From NCBI GenBank assembly GCA_027310305.1, contig DAIDBD010000074.1:1-64000 (forward strand): DNA of 64,000 bases. Direction: 5' to 3'. The notes beneath the pieces are model-generated. The model searched no databases, was not told where the DNA came from, and saw only the letters and a program-made list of their open reading frames with translations. The translations under genes and the position numbers were made by a program. How positions within the stretch are numbered: position 1 is the first letter of the stretch; the number at the start of each line of letters is the position of its first letter. The DNA comes from Herminiimonas sp. Its GTDB lineage: Bacteria > Pseudomonadota > Gammaproteobacteria > Burkholderiales > Burkholderiaceae_D. Shown piece by piece: positions 45,168 through 55,077 of this stretch.

Positions 45168-47288
45168 TTATCGGACCCGCATGCCCGGCTCCGCGCCCGG
45201 CCACGGGTTCAGCACATAGATGCCGGGATTGGTTTTTTCATCCGCTGCGGAGGCAGCCAGCATCATGCCTTCCGACACGCCGAACTTCATCTTGCGCGGC
45301 GCCAGATTGGCGACCATGACAGTCAGCTTGCCGATCAGGTCTTCCGGTTTGTAAGCCGACTTGATGCCGGAAAAGACGTTGCGCAGACGGCCTTCGCCGA
45401 CATCGAGCGTCAGGCGCAGCAGCTTGTCGGAACCATCGACCGGTTCGCAATTGATGATCTTCGCAATGCGCAGATCGATTTTGGAAAAGTCATCGATTTT
45501 AATTTCCGGGGCGAGCGCTTCGATCTTATTATTGGCGAAGCCACCGTTCTCACCCTCGCCCTCAGGGGGAGGGCTGGGGAGAGGGTGGGTTTCTTTCGCA
45601 GAGGATGCCAGCTCCGGCGCATCAAACAACGCCTCCAGCATTTTCGGATCGACGCGCGTCATCAGATGCGAATACGCATTGACCCGATGGCCATGCGGCA
45701 ACGGCGTTCCGACATCCGACCACCGCAGCGCTTCTATATTGAGCAACGATTCCACTTGCTTGGCTAATTCAGGCAAAACAGGTTTCAGATAGATAGTCAA
45801 AATCCTGAACGCTTCCAGCAAACGACTGCATACTTCCTGCAACGCGCCATCGTTGGCCGGATTTTTCGCCAGCTCCCATGGCTTGTTGGCGTCCACAAAA
45901 ACATTGATGCTATCTGCCCGTTCCATCACGGTACGCAGCGCCTTGCCGTATTCCCGATGCTCGTACAGCGCCTGAATTTCCGGCGCTGCATCGCGCAGAT
46001 TGGAAAGAAATGCATCGGAAGCGGTTGCCCAGTCCGACACGATTTTCCCGCCGAATTTTTTTGCAATAAAGCCTGCCGACCGGCTTGCAATATTGACGTA
46101 TTTTCCAATCAGATCGCTGTTGACCCGCGCAACGAAATCTTCCCCATTGAAATCGACATCTTCCACTTTTGCATTGAGCTTGGTCGCAATATAGTAACGC
46201 AGCCATTCCGGATTCATGCCGAGTTCAAGATAGCGCAGCGGCGAAATGCCGGTGCCGCGCGATTTGCTCATTTTCTCGTTATTGACGGTAAGGTGTCCAT
46301 GCACGTTGACCTTCAGCTTGTCGATCACCGGGTGGCCGGAAAACTTCAGCATCGCGGGCCAGAACAGCAAGTGAAAAGAGACGATATCCTTGCCGATGAA
46401 ATGCACCTGTTCGGTGGCGGGATCGTTCAGGAAGGCGTTGTAGTCGATACCCTTTTTGGCGCAGTAATTCTTCAGGCTGGCGAGATAGCCGACCGGCGCA
46501 TCCAGCCACACATAAAAATATTTGCCCGGCGCATCCGGAATCGGGATGCCGAAATAAGGCGCATCGCGCGAGATATCCCAGTCGGCCAGATCGTGCCCGT
46601 CGTTGCCCAGCCATTCGCTGACTTTATTGACCATCTCCGGCTGCAGGCGCCCCGGCGTGTTGACCCAATCCTGCAGGAATGCGACACAGCGCCGATCGGA
46701 CAGTTTGAAAAAATATTGTTCGGACGGCCGCATCACCGGCGTCGCACCGGTAAACACCGAGTAAGGATTTTTCAGCTCGGTCGGCTCATAGGCGGCGCCG
46801 CATACTTCGCAGTTGTCGCCGTACTGATCCTTCGCGCCGCACTTCGGGCATTCGCCCTTGACATTGCGGTCCGCCAGGAACATGCCTTTCACCGGATCGT
46901 AAAAGCGCTCGACGGTGCGCGTGACGATCAGTCCGGCAGCCTTGAGCCGCAGGTAGATGCTTTGCGACAGTTCCGTGTTTTCAGGCGAATCGGTCGAATG
47001 CCAGTTATCGAATGAGATATGGAATCCGTCCAGGTATTGCTGACGTCCGGCTGCTATTTTTGCAACGAACGCTTCCGGCGTGACGCCTGCTTTTTCCGCA
47101 GCGATCATGATCGCCGTGCCATGCGCATCGTCCGCGCCGACGAAGTGCACTTCATTGCCTTGCATGCGCTGGAACCGCACCCAGATATCGGCCTGAATAT
47201 ATTCCATGATGTGGCCGATGTGGAACGCGCCATTGGCGTAGGGCAGGGCGGTGGTGACGAACAGCTTGCGGGGCAGTGTGGTGCTCAT
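45168..47288 (-). CDS. metG: Methionyl-tRNA synthetase
   Basis: Charges tRNA-Met. The 706-residue class I synthetase has [10 protein letters not shown] (HIGH) near residue 22, the zinc knuckle ECPKCG...NCEVCG near 145, [10 protein letters not shown] near 330 and the C-terminal dimerising tRNA-binding domain (KIDLRIAKI). ATG at 47288 was chosen ([10 protein letters not shown]); longer frames upstream overlap non-conserved sequence. Between anticodon-binding and tRNA-binding domains the frame reads through a repeat ([13 protein letters not shown]) that looks like an intergenic-type insertion. Confidence 0.96.
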   Translation of the reverse strand: MSTTLPRKLFVTTALPYANGAFHIGHIMEYIQADIWVRFQRMQGNEVHFVGADDAHGTAIMIAAEKAGVTPEAFVAKIAAGRQQYLDGFHISFDNWHSTDSPENTELSQSIYLRLKAAGLIVTRTVERFYDPVKGMFLADRNVKGECPKCGAKDQYGDNCEVCGAAYEPTELKNPYSVFTGATPVMRPSEQYFFKLSDRRCVAFLQDWVNTPGRLQPEMVNKVSEWLGNDGHDLADWDISRDAPYFGIPIPDAPGKYFYVWLDAPVGYLASLKNYCAKKGIDYNAFLNDPATEQVHFIGKDIVSFHLLFWPAMLKFSGHPVIDKLKVNVHGHLTVNNEKMSKSRGTGISPLRYLELGMNPEWLRYYIATKLNAKVEDVDFNGEDFVARVNSDLIGKYVNIASRSAGFIAKKFGGKIVSDWATASDAFLSNLRDAAPEIQALYEHREYGKALRTVMERADSINVFVDANKPWELAKNPANDGALQEVCSRLLEAFRILTIYLKPVLPELAKQVESLLNIEALRWSDVGTPLPHGHRVNAYSHLMTRVDPKMLEALFDAPELASSAKETHPLPSPPPEGEGENGGFANNKIEALAPEIKIDDFSKIDLRIAKIINCEPVDGSDKLLRLTLDVGEGRLRNVFSGIKSAYKPEDLIGKLTVMVANLAPRKMKFGVSEGMMLAASAADEKTNPGIYVLNPWPGAEPGMRVR
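45549..45591. repeat. Intergenic-type GC-rich repeat inserted in metG
   Basis: The + strand reads caccctcgccctcagggggagg then gctggggagagggtg, a partly symmetrical C/G-rich stretch of the kind dispersed between genes in many proteobacteria. Here it is in frame within metG and encodes [13 protein letters not shown] in the linker before the C-terminal domain, where it should be tolerated. Confidence 0.6.
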
Positions 47289-47477
47289 AGGGTGGTGCCG
47301 AATGGGTAAAGGCATGATTTTAGCAGCGCGCGGCGATTTATCGTGCCGATGCTCCACTAAACCGTCCCGAAAGCCGGGTTTCAGGCGGCGGCGGAAAGTC
47401 CATCGCGCCCGTCAACGCGGTAAAATGGCTTTTTATATATCCCCGGCTTTGGCAACCCAAGGCCGTTTTCATTTGCC

Positions 47478-48869
47478 ATGACAGTTCGCACCCGCTTTGC
47501 TCCCAGCCCGACCGGTTATCTCCATCTGGGCGGCGCCCGTACCGCGCTGTTCGCATGGGCCTATGCCCGCCGTTTCGGCGGCACGTTCATTTTGCGCATC
47601 GAGGATACCGATCTGGAGCGTTCCACGCCGGAAGCGGTGCAGGCGATTCTGGATGGCATGCAATGGCTCGGCCTGCACCATGATGAAGGCCCGTTCTACC
47701 AGATGCGGCGGATGGATCGTTATCGCGAAGTGATCGGCCAGATGCTGGCAGCGGGCACCGCTTATTACTGCTATTCGTCGCTGGAAGAAGTCGAAGCGAT
47801 GCGCGAGCGGCAGCGTGCAGCCGGTGAAAAGCCGCGCTACGACGGCACCTGGCGGCCGGAGCCGGGCAAGACCTTGCCGCCGGTCCCGGAAGGGCGCAAG
47901 CCGGTGGTGCGTTTCCGGAATCCGCTCGACGGCGATGTGACGTGGGACGATGCGGTCAAAGGGCCGATCACCATTGCGAATCGGGAAATGGACGATCTGG
48001 TGATCGCGCGGCCGGACGGTACGCCGACCTATAATTTCTGCGTGGTCGTCGATGACTGGGACATGCGGATTACCCATGTGATCCGCGGCGACGATCACGT
48101 CAACAATACGCCGCGCCAGATCAATATCCTGAAAGCGCTCGGCGCCACGCTGCCCGTGTATGGCCACGTGCCGATGATACTCGGCGCCGACGGCGAAAAA
48201 CTATCGAAGCGCCACGGCGCGGTCAGCGTAATGGATTATCCGGCGCAAGGCTATCTGCCGGAAGCGATGCTGAATTACCTGGCGCGCCTGGGATGGAGCC
48301 ATGGCGATGAAGAGATTTTTTCGATGGAACAATTCTGCGGATGGTTCGATCTCGATCACTTGTCGAAATCGCCGGCGCAATTCAACCCGGAAAAGCTGGC
48401 CTGGATCAACAATCATTACATCAGGCAAGCCGACAATGGCCGCCTTGCAGGATTGGTTCATCCGCTGATGGAAAAAGATGGCGCGCAACTCGCCGATGCG
48501 CCCGACTTGCAAGCGGTGATTGGGTTGATGAAAGAGCGCGCCAATACGATCAATGAACTGGCCGCTGCCGCGATGCTGTTTTATCGCCAGCCGGCACCGG
48601 ATGCGGCTTTGCTCGCGCAACACGTCGATGATGCGGTCAAGCCTGCGCTGGCTCAGTACGCCGGGCTATGCAAGACGGTCGCGTGGAACCGGGAAGCATT
48701 GTCCGCGATGCTGAAAGAAATTTTGGCGGCGCACAAACTGAAGATGCCGCAACTGGCAATGCCGCTGCGGCTGATTCTTACCGGGCAATTGCAGACGCCG
48801 TCGATCGATGCGGTGGTTGAATTGTTTGGCCGTGAAACGGTACTGGCACGGCTGGCAAAGTATCTTTGA
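47478..48869 (+). CDS. gltX: Glutamyl-tRNA synthetase
   Basis: Charges tRNA-Glu. The 463-residue class I enzyme has [17 protein letters not shown] (HIGH-type) at residue 9 and the KMSKS-type [10 protein letters not shown] near 240. It diverges from metG and lies directly upstream of tRNA-Ala and tRNA-Glu genes, so enzyme and one of its tRNA substrates are neighbours. Misacylation of other tRNAs (non-discriminating form) cannot be judged here. Confidence 0.96.
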   Translation: MTVRTRFAPSPTGYLHLGGARTALFAWAYARRFGGTFILRIEDTDLERSTPEAVQAILDGMQWLGLHHDEGPFYQMRRMDRYREVIGQMLAAGTAYYCYSSLEEVEAMRERQRAAGEKPRYDGTWRPEPGKTLPPVPEGRKPVVRFRNPLDGDVTWDDAVKGPITIANREMDDLVIARPDGTPTYNFCVVVDDWDMRITHVIRGDDHVNNTPRQINILKALGATLPVYGHVPMILGADGEKLSKRHGAVSVMDYPAQGYLPEAMLNYLARLGWSHGDEEIFSMEQFCGWFDLDHLSKSPAQFNPEKLAWINNHYIRQADNGRLAGLVHPLMEKDGAQLADAPDLQAVIGLMKERANTINELAAAAMLFYRQPAPDAALLAQHVDDAVKPALAQYAGLCKTVAWNREALSAMLKEILAAHKLKMPQLAMPLRLILTGQLQTPSIDAVVELFGRETVLARLAKYL

Positions 48870-48887
48870 CAATTTTCAAAAAGCCGA

Positions 48888-48917
48888 TTTACACCGGAGC
48901 AAATTCTTTGCTATACT
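48888..48917 (+). promoter_or_regulatory. Probable promoter of the tRNA-Ala/tRNA-Glu pair
   Basis: TTTACA at 48888-48893 and TATACT at 48912-48917 are spaced 18 bases apart and end 14 bases before the mature tRNA-Ala. This is a good sigma-70 match at the right distance for a tRNA operon. Confidence 0.55.
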
Positions 48918-48931
48918 CTCGCTTCTGCGCA

Positions 48932-49007
<76 letters not shown>

Positions 49008-49057
49008 GCAAAAAGAAATTGCAAGTGCAGTATAGGTCGCAGTACGGACAGGTTTTT

Positions 49058-49133
49058 GTCCCCATCGTCTAGAGGCCTAGGACATCACCCTTTCACGGTG
49101 AGTACAGGGGTTCGAATCCCCTTGGGGACGCCA
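49058..49133 (+). tRNA. tRNA-Glu (anticodon TTC)
   Basis: A 76-base tRNA with encoded CCA. The acceptor stem is GTCCCCA/TGGGGAC, the anticodon arm TCACC-CTTTCAC-GGTGA gives anticodon TTC, and the T arm is GGGGTTCGAATCCCC. It lies 50 bases after tRNA-Ala and is followed by a terminator. Confidence 0.97.
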
Positions 49134-49136
49134 GCA

Positions 49137-49176
49137 TAAAAACGCCACGCATTTGCGTGGCGTTTTTGTTTTTGCG
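49137..49176 (+). terminator. Rho-independent terminator after tRNA-Glu
   Basis: The hairpin AACGCCACGC-atTT-GCGTGGCGTT, about 11 base pairs, is followed by a T-rich run (tttttgttttt). It begins three bases after the tRNA 3' end. Confidence 0.9.
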
Positions 49177-49308
49177 TCACAACTATGCAGTATGCTTTGC
49201 ATACGGTACTCATTAAACTGCGTTGGGACGATGATTGTCTCTTGAAACCATTCATGTGCAGCTATGGGATGCCACGATCGCTGCACACGGCGAATTAAAT
49301 CATCGAAC

Positions 49309-50499
49309 ATGTTCCTCAATAAAAACCAGGCAATATCCCTGGCCCTATTCTGTAAAGTCGTCGATAACTATGGTGATGTCGGTATCTGCTGGCGTCTGGC
49401 GAGGCAACTGCAACAAGAACATGGCATCGCCGTCACCTTGTGGATAGACGATTTACAGAGCTTTCAGCGGATTTGTCCGGACGTTGTGATCAACGCCGAA
49501 GAGCAGCAGCTTGCCGGCGTGACGGTGCGCTACTGGCGCAATCAGGAGGGCAGCTTTTCGGCTGACGATGTTGCCGATATCGTCATTGAATTTTTCGCTT
49601 GCGACATCCCGCCAGGCTACATTGGCGCAATGGCGGGGTGCAATCCGCGTCCGGTATGGCTCAACCTGGAAGGCCTGAGCGCCGAGGAATGGGTTGAAGG
49701 TTGCCATACCTTGCCATCGCCTCACCCGCGCTTGCCGTTGACGAAATATTTTTTCTTTCCCGGTTTCACAAACAAAACGGGAGGCTTGCTGCACGAATCT
49801 TCCCTGGAAGAGCAACGCCGGCAATTTCAATCGGATCAAGCGGCCATGACGGCTTTTCTTGCGCAGTTTGGCGTGACGCCGACAGAAATGGCATCGCTGA
49901 AGGTGTCCTTGTTTTGTTATCCGCACGCACCAGTCTCGGCGCTGTTTGATGCATGGCAAAGCGGTGATACATCAATCACTTGCCTGGTACCGGAAGGGGT
50001 TGCAGTAGAGGCGATTCAAGCATTTCTTGGAGGGGAAGCAAAACCGGGAGCAGCACGAACCTGTGGCGCGCTCACCGTACGCGTCTTGCCCTTTGTTGCG
50101 CAACCCGACTACGACAAGCTGTTATGGACGTGCGACCTCAATTTCGTGCGCGGAGAGGATTCCTGGGTGCGTGCGCAGTGGGCAGGCAAGCCATTTATCT
50201 GGCACATCTATCCCCAGGACAAAAATCTGCATCACAAAAAATTGCGCGCATTTCTGCAACGTTATTCAACCGGCATTGAAAGTTTGTTTTGCCTCTCTTT
50301 GCGCTGGAATGACGCAAGGACCGAGGACATGGAAAAGCAAACCAGCTGGTCTGCGCTATGGTCGCTACTTCAAGCTGACATGCCAAAAATTGCGTGCAGG
50401 TCTGCGGAGTGGCAGCGGCAAATGCTGGCAAACGGGGATCTGGCCTCCAATTTATTGGAATTTGCCGGTTCGCTTCGGTCTGCGGCTACGAAAAGCTAG
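49309..50499 (+). CDS. earP: EF-P arginine rhamnosyltransferase EarP
   Basis: Adds rhamnose from dTDP-rhamnose to arginine 32 of elongation factor P, which the modified EF-P needs to relieve polyproline stalling. The 396-residue protein belongs to the DUF2331/EarP family: ALFCKVVDNYGDVGICWRLARQ at the N-terminus with the catalytic aspartate region (VVDNYGD), and NFVRGEDSWVRAQWAGKPFIWHIYPQ near the C-terminus. The ATG at 49309 gives MFLNKNQAIS. The efp gene follows directly. Confidence 0.95.
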   Translation: MFLNKNQAISLALFCKVVDNYGDVGICWRLARQLQQEHGIAVTLWIDDLQSFQRICPDVVINAEEQQLAGVTVRYWRNQEGSFSADDVADIVIEFFACDIPPGYIGAMAGCNPRPVWLNLEGLSAEEWVEGCHTLPSPHPRLPLTKYFFFPGFTNKTGGLLHESSLEEQRRQFQSDQAAMTAFLAQFGVTPTEMASLKVSLFCYPHAPVSALFDAWQSGDTSITCLVPEGVAVEAIQAFLGGEAKPGAARTCGALTVRVLPFVAQPDYDKLLWTCDLNFVRGEDSWVRAQWAGKPFIWHIYPQDKNLHHKKLRAFLQRYSTGIESLFCLSLRWNDARTEDMEKQTSWSALWSLLQADMPKIACRSAEWQRQMLANGDLASNLLEFAGSLRSAATKS

Positions 50500-50500
50500 G

Positions 50501-50506
50501 TATAAT
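50501..50506 (+). promoter_or_regulatory. Probable -10 element of an efp promoter
   Basis: A perfect TATAAT stands just after the earP stop and about 107 bases before efp. The -35 region is not clear. It suggests efp is also transcribed separately from earP. Confidence 0.4.
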
Positions 50507-50613
50507 ACGCGGTTAATCCATAACGTTTTTTCGATCAAACGTGAGCTGATGGCGCTGTTGGCCAAGTGGCGACAGATGATTTTTATGCAACCCACTTTTT
50601 ACGACCACTCTTT

Positions 50614-51189
50614 ATGAAACCTGCAAAAGAAATTCGTGTTGGCAACATCATCATGATTGATAACAAGCCGATGATCGTGTTGCGTTCCGATGTCAATGGT
50701 TCGAGCCGCACGGGCTTCACATACAAATGGAAGATGAAAAATCTCCTGACGAACAGCCCTCAGGAAAATGTAATGCGCGGCGACGACAAATTCGATGTCG
50801 TTGTTCTCGACAAAAAACCTGTGACTTATTCTTATTTCGCTGACCCATTGTTCGTGTTCATGGATGGTGAATACAATCAGTACGAGATCGAAGAAGAAAA
50901 CCTGGGTGATGCGCTGCATTACCTGAAAGAAGGCATGGAATGCGAAGCCGTTTTCTATGACGGCAAGGCGATTTCCGTTGAACTGCCAACGACCATCGCG
51001 CGCAAGGTGGCGTATTCGGAACCTGCCGTCAAAGGCAATACTTCCGGCAACGTCTTGAAAGAAGCGAAGCTTGAAAATGCCATCGAGGCGTATAGCCACA
51101 CCGTTCAAGTGCCGCTGTTTGTCAGTACCGACGACGTGATTGAAGTCGACACCCGTACCAACGAGTACAAACGCGTGGTTCGCAACTGA
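50614..51189 (+). CDS. efp: Elongation factor P
   Basis: Binds between the P and E sites and promotes peptide bonds at consecutive prolines. The 191-residue protein shows the three-barrel family with [20 protein letters not shown] at the start. The modified-loop position is Arg-32 (NGSSRTGF) instead of the lysine of E. coli, the residue targeted by EarP, which is encoded upstream. The ATG at 50614 is fixed by this numbering and by the conserved N-terminus. Confidence 0.97.
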   Translation: MKPAKEIRVGNIIMIDNKPMIVLRSDVNGSSRTGFTYKWKMKNLLTNSPQENVMRGDDKFDVVVLDKKPVTYSYFADPLFVFMDGEYNQYEIEEENLGDALHYLKEGMECEAVFYDGKAISVELPTTIARKVAYSEPAVKGNTSGNVLKEAKLENAIEAYSHTVQVPLFVSTDDVIEVDTRTNEYKRVVRN

Positions 51190-51202
51190 ATCACGTGAAA
51201 TC

Positions 51203-51239
51203 AAAAAAACGCTGCCGATAGTGAGCAGCGTTTTTTTTG
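51203..51239 (+). terminator. Rho-independent terminator after efp
   Basis: The stem AAAACGCTGC/GCAGCGTTTT encloses a short loop (cgatagtga) and runs into eight or more T residues. It ends the efp transcript. Confidence 0.92.
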
Positions 51240-51414
51240 GCCATCTGTTCTGTGGTTTCCATTTCAGAACAGACTGGTCCGGCAACATCCACTTCTGAGT
51301 CCGTTCATTCGATGAGCGGCACGCACCCATAACAAGAAATCCGCGCCGGCATCATCCACACACGCACACGGAAACCGCTCTAACTTGTCTGCGCCGCGTT
51401 TTTTCCAAGATGTT

Positions 51415-52503
51415 TCAATAGGTGGTAGGGTCTTCTCGCTTGTATGACGGACAGCCGTTTTGTCCCCATTTACCACCGCATACTCGCCACTTGCATTGTT
51501 CGCGCTGAATGAAGCCGGCGCTGCGTTCACATGCATTGAATGCATTGCGGAGCCTGCCGGCGCGTTTGTCTGCACGGTTCGTATCGTACGAATTGCGTTG
51601 CATGGATTGTTGATCGAACCGATAAGAAGGTGGCGGCTTCCCTGCGCCATGTTTGCCGCTTCCAAGCCGATCTTTTTTGGTTTCCGAAAACGCTTGTGTC
51701 TGGAGGCGGCTGATTTCGTCGATTCTCTGTTTTTTTCTTGCCGCGACCGTTCGTTTCATGGTGCGCGGGATCGGCTCGATCTTTGCAATTTTTTTAGAGG
51801 TCATCTGTCTGGAAGCAGGTGCCGCCGTTGTGTCGCTTGGCGTTTGCGGCATCTTGGCTAAAGCTTGTTCCGGAATGGCCGGTGCCGGTTTCGGCGTTTG
51901 CGTAACCGCGGAAGCAGCTTCTTGCGGAATGGCGGCGCCGCCGTTTGGACGCGGCTCAACAGTTGGCGTGGGGTTGTCTTGAATGAACAAAGACGCCTTG
52001 TTGGAAATTTTTTCCGCAGGCAATGCGGTTGCCGGTTGCGAAAAAAATCCTGCTATTGCCGGTGCGCCGCGGTCATTTCCCATCCACCACATGGCACTGA
52101 ATACAGCCATGATACCGACCAGAAGAATGCTGCCGACCAATGTCGTCTGCAAGGAACTGGAGATCCGCGTTACATGCTTTTCCCGGGAAGGGTGCGACCG
52201 TCTGGCCGATCTTCCATGACCGTCGGCGCGCGAAGCTTGCCGCTTGCGCAGCGGATCGGTTCGCGGCGGCTTTCCGGTTGCTGCAGGTTGTGCGATCGCC
52301 GGACCGGACGGGACGGCAGGTATTCCGGGAAATCCGCTTCGCGGACTGGATATGGGAGCGATTGCCGGCGTTGCGGCAGAAGCCGTCTGCACGGGTTTGG
52401 TCGGCAAAACGCCTGCTGCTTCAAGACGGAAGCCGGATTTTGTACGGAACCAGGCATTGGTCATATTGCCGTGATGCCGATTTAAATAATTTAGATAGCT
52501 CAT
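51415..52503 (-). CDS. Uncharacterised single-span membrane protein with cysteine-rich tail
   Basis: A 362-residue protein that I cannot assign. An N-terminal Pro/Ala-rich region with a basic stretch (about 84-110) precedes one hydrophobic helix (about 118-140, TTLVGSILLVGIMAVFSAMW). A long Pro/Ala/Thr-rich linker follows, then a basic segment and a C-terminal tail with four cysteines (NACERSAGF, EQCKWRVCGG, NGCPSY). The charge pattern places the tail in the periplasm, where the cysteines could form disulfides. An alternative start is ATG at 52464 (MTNAWFRTKSGF). Neither has a good ribosome site. Confidence 0.65.
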   Translation of the reverse strand: MSYLNYLNRHHGNMTNAWFRTKSGFRLEAAGVLPTKPVQTASAATPAIAPISSPRSGFPGIPAVPSGPAIAQPAATGKPPRTDPLRKRQASRADGHGRSARRSHPSREKHVTRISSSLQTTLVGSILLVGIMAVFSAMWWMGNDRGAPAIAGFFSQPATALPAEKISNKASLFIQDNPTPTVEPRPNGGAAIPQEAASAVTQTPKPAPAIPEQALAKMPQTPSDTTAAPASRQMTSKKIAKIEPIPRTMKRTVAARKKQRIDEISRLQTQAFSETKKDRLGSGKHGAGKPPPSYRFDQQSMQRNSYDTNRADKRAGRLRNAFNACERSAGFIQREQCKWRVCGGKWGQNGCPSYKREDPTTY

Positions 52504-52983
52504 GGCTGGCTGTGATGCCGAAGCGGTTGTTTATCTGCTGCCGAAGCACATAACTTTGCCAAGTTGTAAATTTCAATATTGAAAGGTTCGCAGGACATCT
52601 TATTTTTTCGGATTGTCCATGCCTATCCTCCCTGTCAAGGGACGCTGTCAAGATGACAAAGTTCCGTCTTAAAAGGATATTAAAACTGACGCCTCCTAAA
52701 ACTGGGTTCGGAACGAATCCTTGTCACGTTTTATCGGAGTGTAAATTGTGCCGGCCCGGGCCGATCCTTGATCAACGACGGATCAGCGTCGCATTGCCGT
52801 AAAAGGAAAGGACCATCTGGACGTCCATCTGCATGGAGGCGCATTTGACAGCGGATTTTTGATTAACGGAACCAGGCGACAGAAACCGGACCGTCGTGTG
52901 CGGCAAAACATGGAAAAGAGTGGCGTCCATGTCGCCAGACATGGCGCACTCGATTCCGATGCTGTCATAAAAACGCAAACTAT
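52504..52983. other. Non-coding region of about 480 bases
   Basis: I see no convincing gene here. A 68-codon frame on the minus strand (52772-52978) starts six bases after the reductase stop, but has no ribosome site and no recognised similarity. The remainder is A/T-richer sequence that could hold the promoter of the minus-strand membrane protein gene. Confidence 0.5.
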
Positions 52984-54012
52984 TTATTCGGCCGCGACCT
53001 GCAATATCAGTTTGCCGAAATTCCGGCCTTCGAACAGCATCGATAAAGCATCCGGAAAGTTTTCCAGTCCCTGGACGATATCTTCACGGGTTTTGAGGCT
53101 GCCTTCCCGCATCCATTTGGCCATTTCCGCGACCCCGACATGATAGCGGTCGGCATAATCGAATACGACGATGCCTTCCATCCTGGCGCGATTGACCAGT
53201 AGCGACAGATAGTTGGCAGGGCCTTTGACGGGCGTCGTGTTGTTGTATTGCGAGATCGCGCCACAAATGATGATGCGGGCCTTCATGTTGATGCGGGTGA
53301 GAACGTCGTCCAGGATCTGGCCGCCGACATTGTCGAAATAGATATCGACGCCGTTCGGGCAGTGCGCTTTCAGGCCATCCTTGACTGAATCGTTTTTGTA
53401 ATCGATGCACGCATCGAATCCAAGCTCATCGACCACGAAATCGCATTTATCCTTGCCGCCTGCGATGCCGACCACACGGCAGCCTTTATGCTTGGCGACC
53501 TGGCCGACCGTCTGCCCGACTGCGCCGGCGGCGCCCGAAACCACCACGGTTTCGCCGGCTTTCGGCAGGCCTACTTCCAGCAGGCCGAAGTACGCGGTCA
53601 TGCCAGGCATGCCGAGCGCATTCAGATATTTGGGCAGCGGCGCGACTTTCGGATCGACTTTATAAAACGCGGCGGTCTTGTCGTTCGCGGCACCGATCCA
53701 ATACTGCTGCACACCGAGGCTGCCGGAAACGATATCGCCCACCTTGAAGCCGAACGCCTTCGACGCCACGACCCGGCCGATGCCGCCGGCGCGCATGACT
53801 TCGTCGATCGCCACCGGGCGAATATAGGATTTGCCTTCGTTCATCCAGCCCCGCATTGCCGGATCGAGCGACAGGTAAAGCGTCTTTACCAGAATGTCGC
53901 CGTCCGCAATTTCGCGTACCGGTTCCGATGTGAAACGCCAGTCGGTCGGCTTGGGCATGCCGACCGGACGCGCTGCAAGGCGGAATTGTTGATTGGTTAA
54001 AGTTGTCGTCAT
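52984..54012 (-). CDS. NADP-dependent MDR-family oxidoreductase
   Basis: A 342-residue medium-chain reductase close to prostaglandin reductase, CurA and YncB-type 2-alkenal reductases. It has the GroES-like N-terminal domain without zinc ligands, the Rossmann motif VVSGAAGAVGQTVGQVAKHKG (in part GAAGAVGQ, about residue 157) and FDNVGGQILDDVL. It probably reduces alpha,beta-unsaturated aldehydes or ketones. No partner genes are adjacent. Confidence 0.86.
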   Translation of the reverse strand: MTTTLTNQQFRLAARPVGMPKPTDWRFTSEPVREIADGDILVKTLYLSLDPAMRGWMNEGKSYIRPVAIDEVMRAGGIGRVVASKAFGFKVGDIVSGSLGVQQYWIGAANDKTAAFYKVDPKVAPLPKYLNALGMPGMTAYFGLLEVGLPKAGETVVVSGAAGAVGQTVGQVAKHKGCRVVGIAGGKDKCDFVVDELGFDACIDYKNDSVKDGLKAHCPNGVDIYFDNVGGQILDDVLTRINMKARIIICGAISQYNNTTPVKGPANYLSLLVNRARMEGIVVFDYADRYHVGVAEMAKWMREGSLKTREDIVQGLENFPDALSMLFEGRNFGKLILQVAAE

Positions 54013-54308
54013 TTTGTTCTCCAGAGTGAGCTTGTCAAGAGTGCCGAACTATACTGTAAATTGAACGGTCGTGCTTTTTTAAAAAGTGTAACAGCATCGG
54101 AACTTTTTGAACTTGCCATAGACCAATGAGGGAGTCTGCAATGCTTCAGCGCAACTCACCGAGTGTCGGCCTGCTTACTACGGCGCAAATGGATGTCAAG
54201 CGCCGCTTTGTCACAACGGCACGATTTTATTTGTATGCTGAGCGTGCTTGATTTTTAACGCGTACATCACGTCCGTCATAGCACCTTGTCACATTATCAG
54301 GAGATACC

Positions 54309-54872
54309 ATGCTTCGATCCGAAACGCTTTTTGGCAAGCGGGAAACCAATACGCCAAACCCACCGCTCAGCACCACCAATAATCTGTCGCCAACCGGCAC
54401 ATCCAGCGCGCCAAAAGCAATGTCTTCCACCATCAGCAACCCTGTGAGCAATTCCATGACTCCTACACCTGCACAGAACACGCAATTGAATTCCAGCACG
54501 AATGAAGTCGGCAGCAAGCTGATCGTCGGACCGAACATCAAGCTCAAGGGTGTTGAAATTACCGATTGCGATACGCTCGTGGTCGAAGGTTTCGTTGAAG
54601 CCACCATGGATTCGCGCGTGATCCAGATCGCGGAACGCGGTGCGTTCAAGGGCTCTGCGGAAATCGACATTGCCGAGATTCGCGGCGAATTCGACGGCGA
54701 TCTGACCGTGCGTCAGAAGCTGGTGATCTATGCGACCGGCAAAGTCTCCGGCAAGATCCGTTACGGCAAAGTCGTGATCGAAGAAGGCGGCCAACTGGCG
54801 GGCGATGTGCAGGTCGGCACGACGGCGACCGCGGCCAATCCAAGAGGTTTGGCTGTAGCGAAAGCAGTGTAA
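54309..54872 (+). CDS. Bactofilin
   Basis: A 187-residue cytoskeletal protein that self-polymerises into filaments, often to organise cell-wall enzymes. The N-terminal 65 residues are Ser/Thr/Pro/Asn-rich and disordered. The beta-helical DUF583 domain follows (about 68-165), with repeated hydrophobic turns such as LIVGPNIKLKGVEI, GDLTVRQKLVIYATGKVSG and GKVVIEEGGQLAGDVQV. It stands alone, with no peptidase neighbour. The 296 bases upstream hold its promoter; TTGTCA at 54208-54213 is a possible -35. Confidence 0.9.
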   Translation: MLRSETLFGKRETNTPNPPLSTTNNLSPTGTSSAPKAMSSTISNPVSNSMTPTPAQNTQLNSSTNEVGSKLIVGPNIKLKGVEITDCDTLVVEGFVEATMDSRVIQIAERGAFKGSAEIDIAEIRGEFDGDLTVRQKLVIYATGKVSGKIRYGKVVIEEGGQLAGDVQVGTTATAANPRGLAVAKAV

Positions 54873-54910
54873 CCGGCAGCGCGCACCCGGTCAGTTTTAC
54901 CTGTCGATTT

Positions 54911-54944
54911 CGTCGGCGTCCGAGACGGGCGCCGACGATTTTTT
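54911..54944 (+). terminator. Rho-independent terminator after the bactofilin gene
   Basis: Perfect stem CGTCGGCG/CGCCGACG (54911-54918 with 54930-54937) is followed by atttttt. It ends the bactofilin transcript 40 bases after the stop. Confidence 0.85.
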
Positions 54945-55077
54945 GCGTCCGCCATTTCATCGCCGACGGGTTGCCCGGCGCGCCGATACGGGTTTTGCTG
55001 GATGCGGCCCGGCCATGCGACAATAACGACCTTTCGCGGCCATCGCTGGCAAGCGCCTTCCCGATATAACGATAACC

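Noticed and set aside
52772-52978. Minus-strand frame of 68 codons after the MDR reductase
   Set aside because: Close spacing to the reductase is suggestive, but there is no ribosome site and no similarity that I can name.
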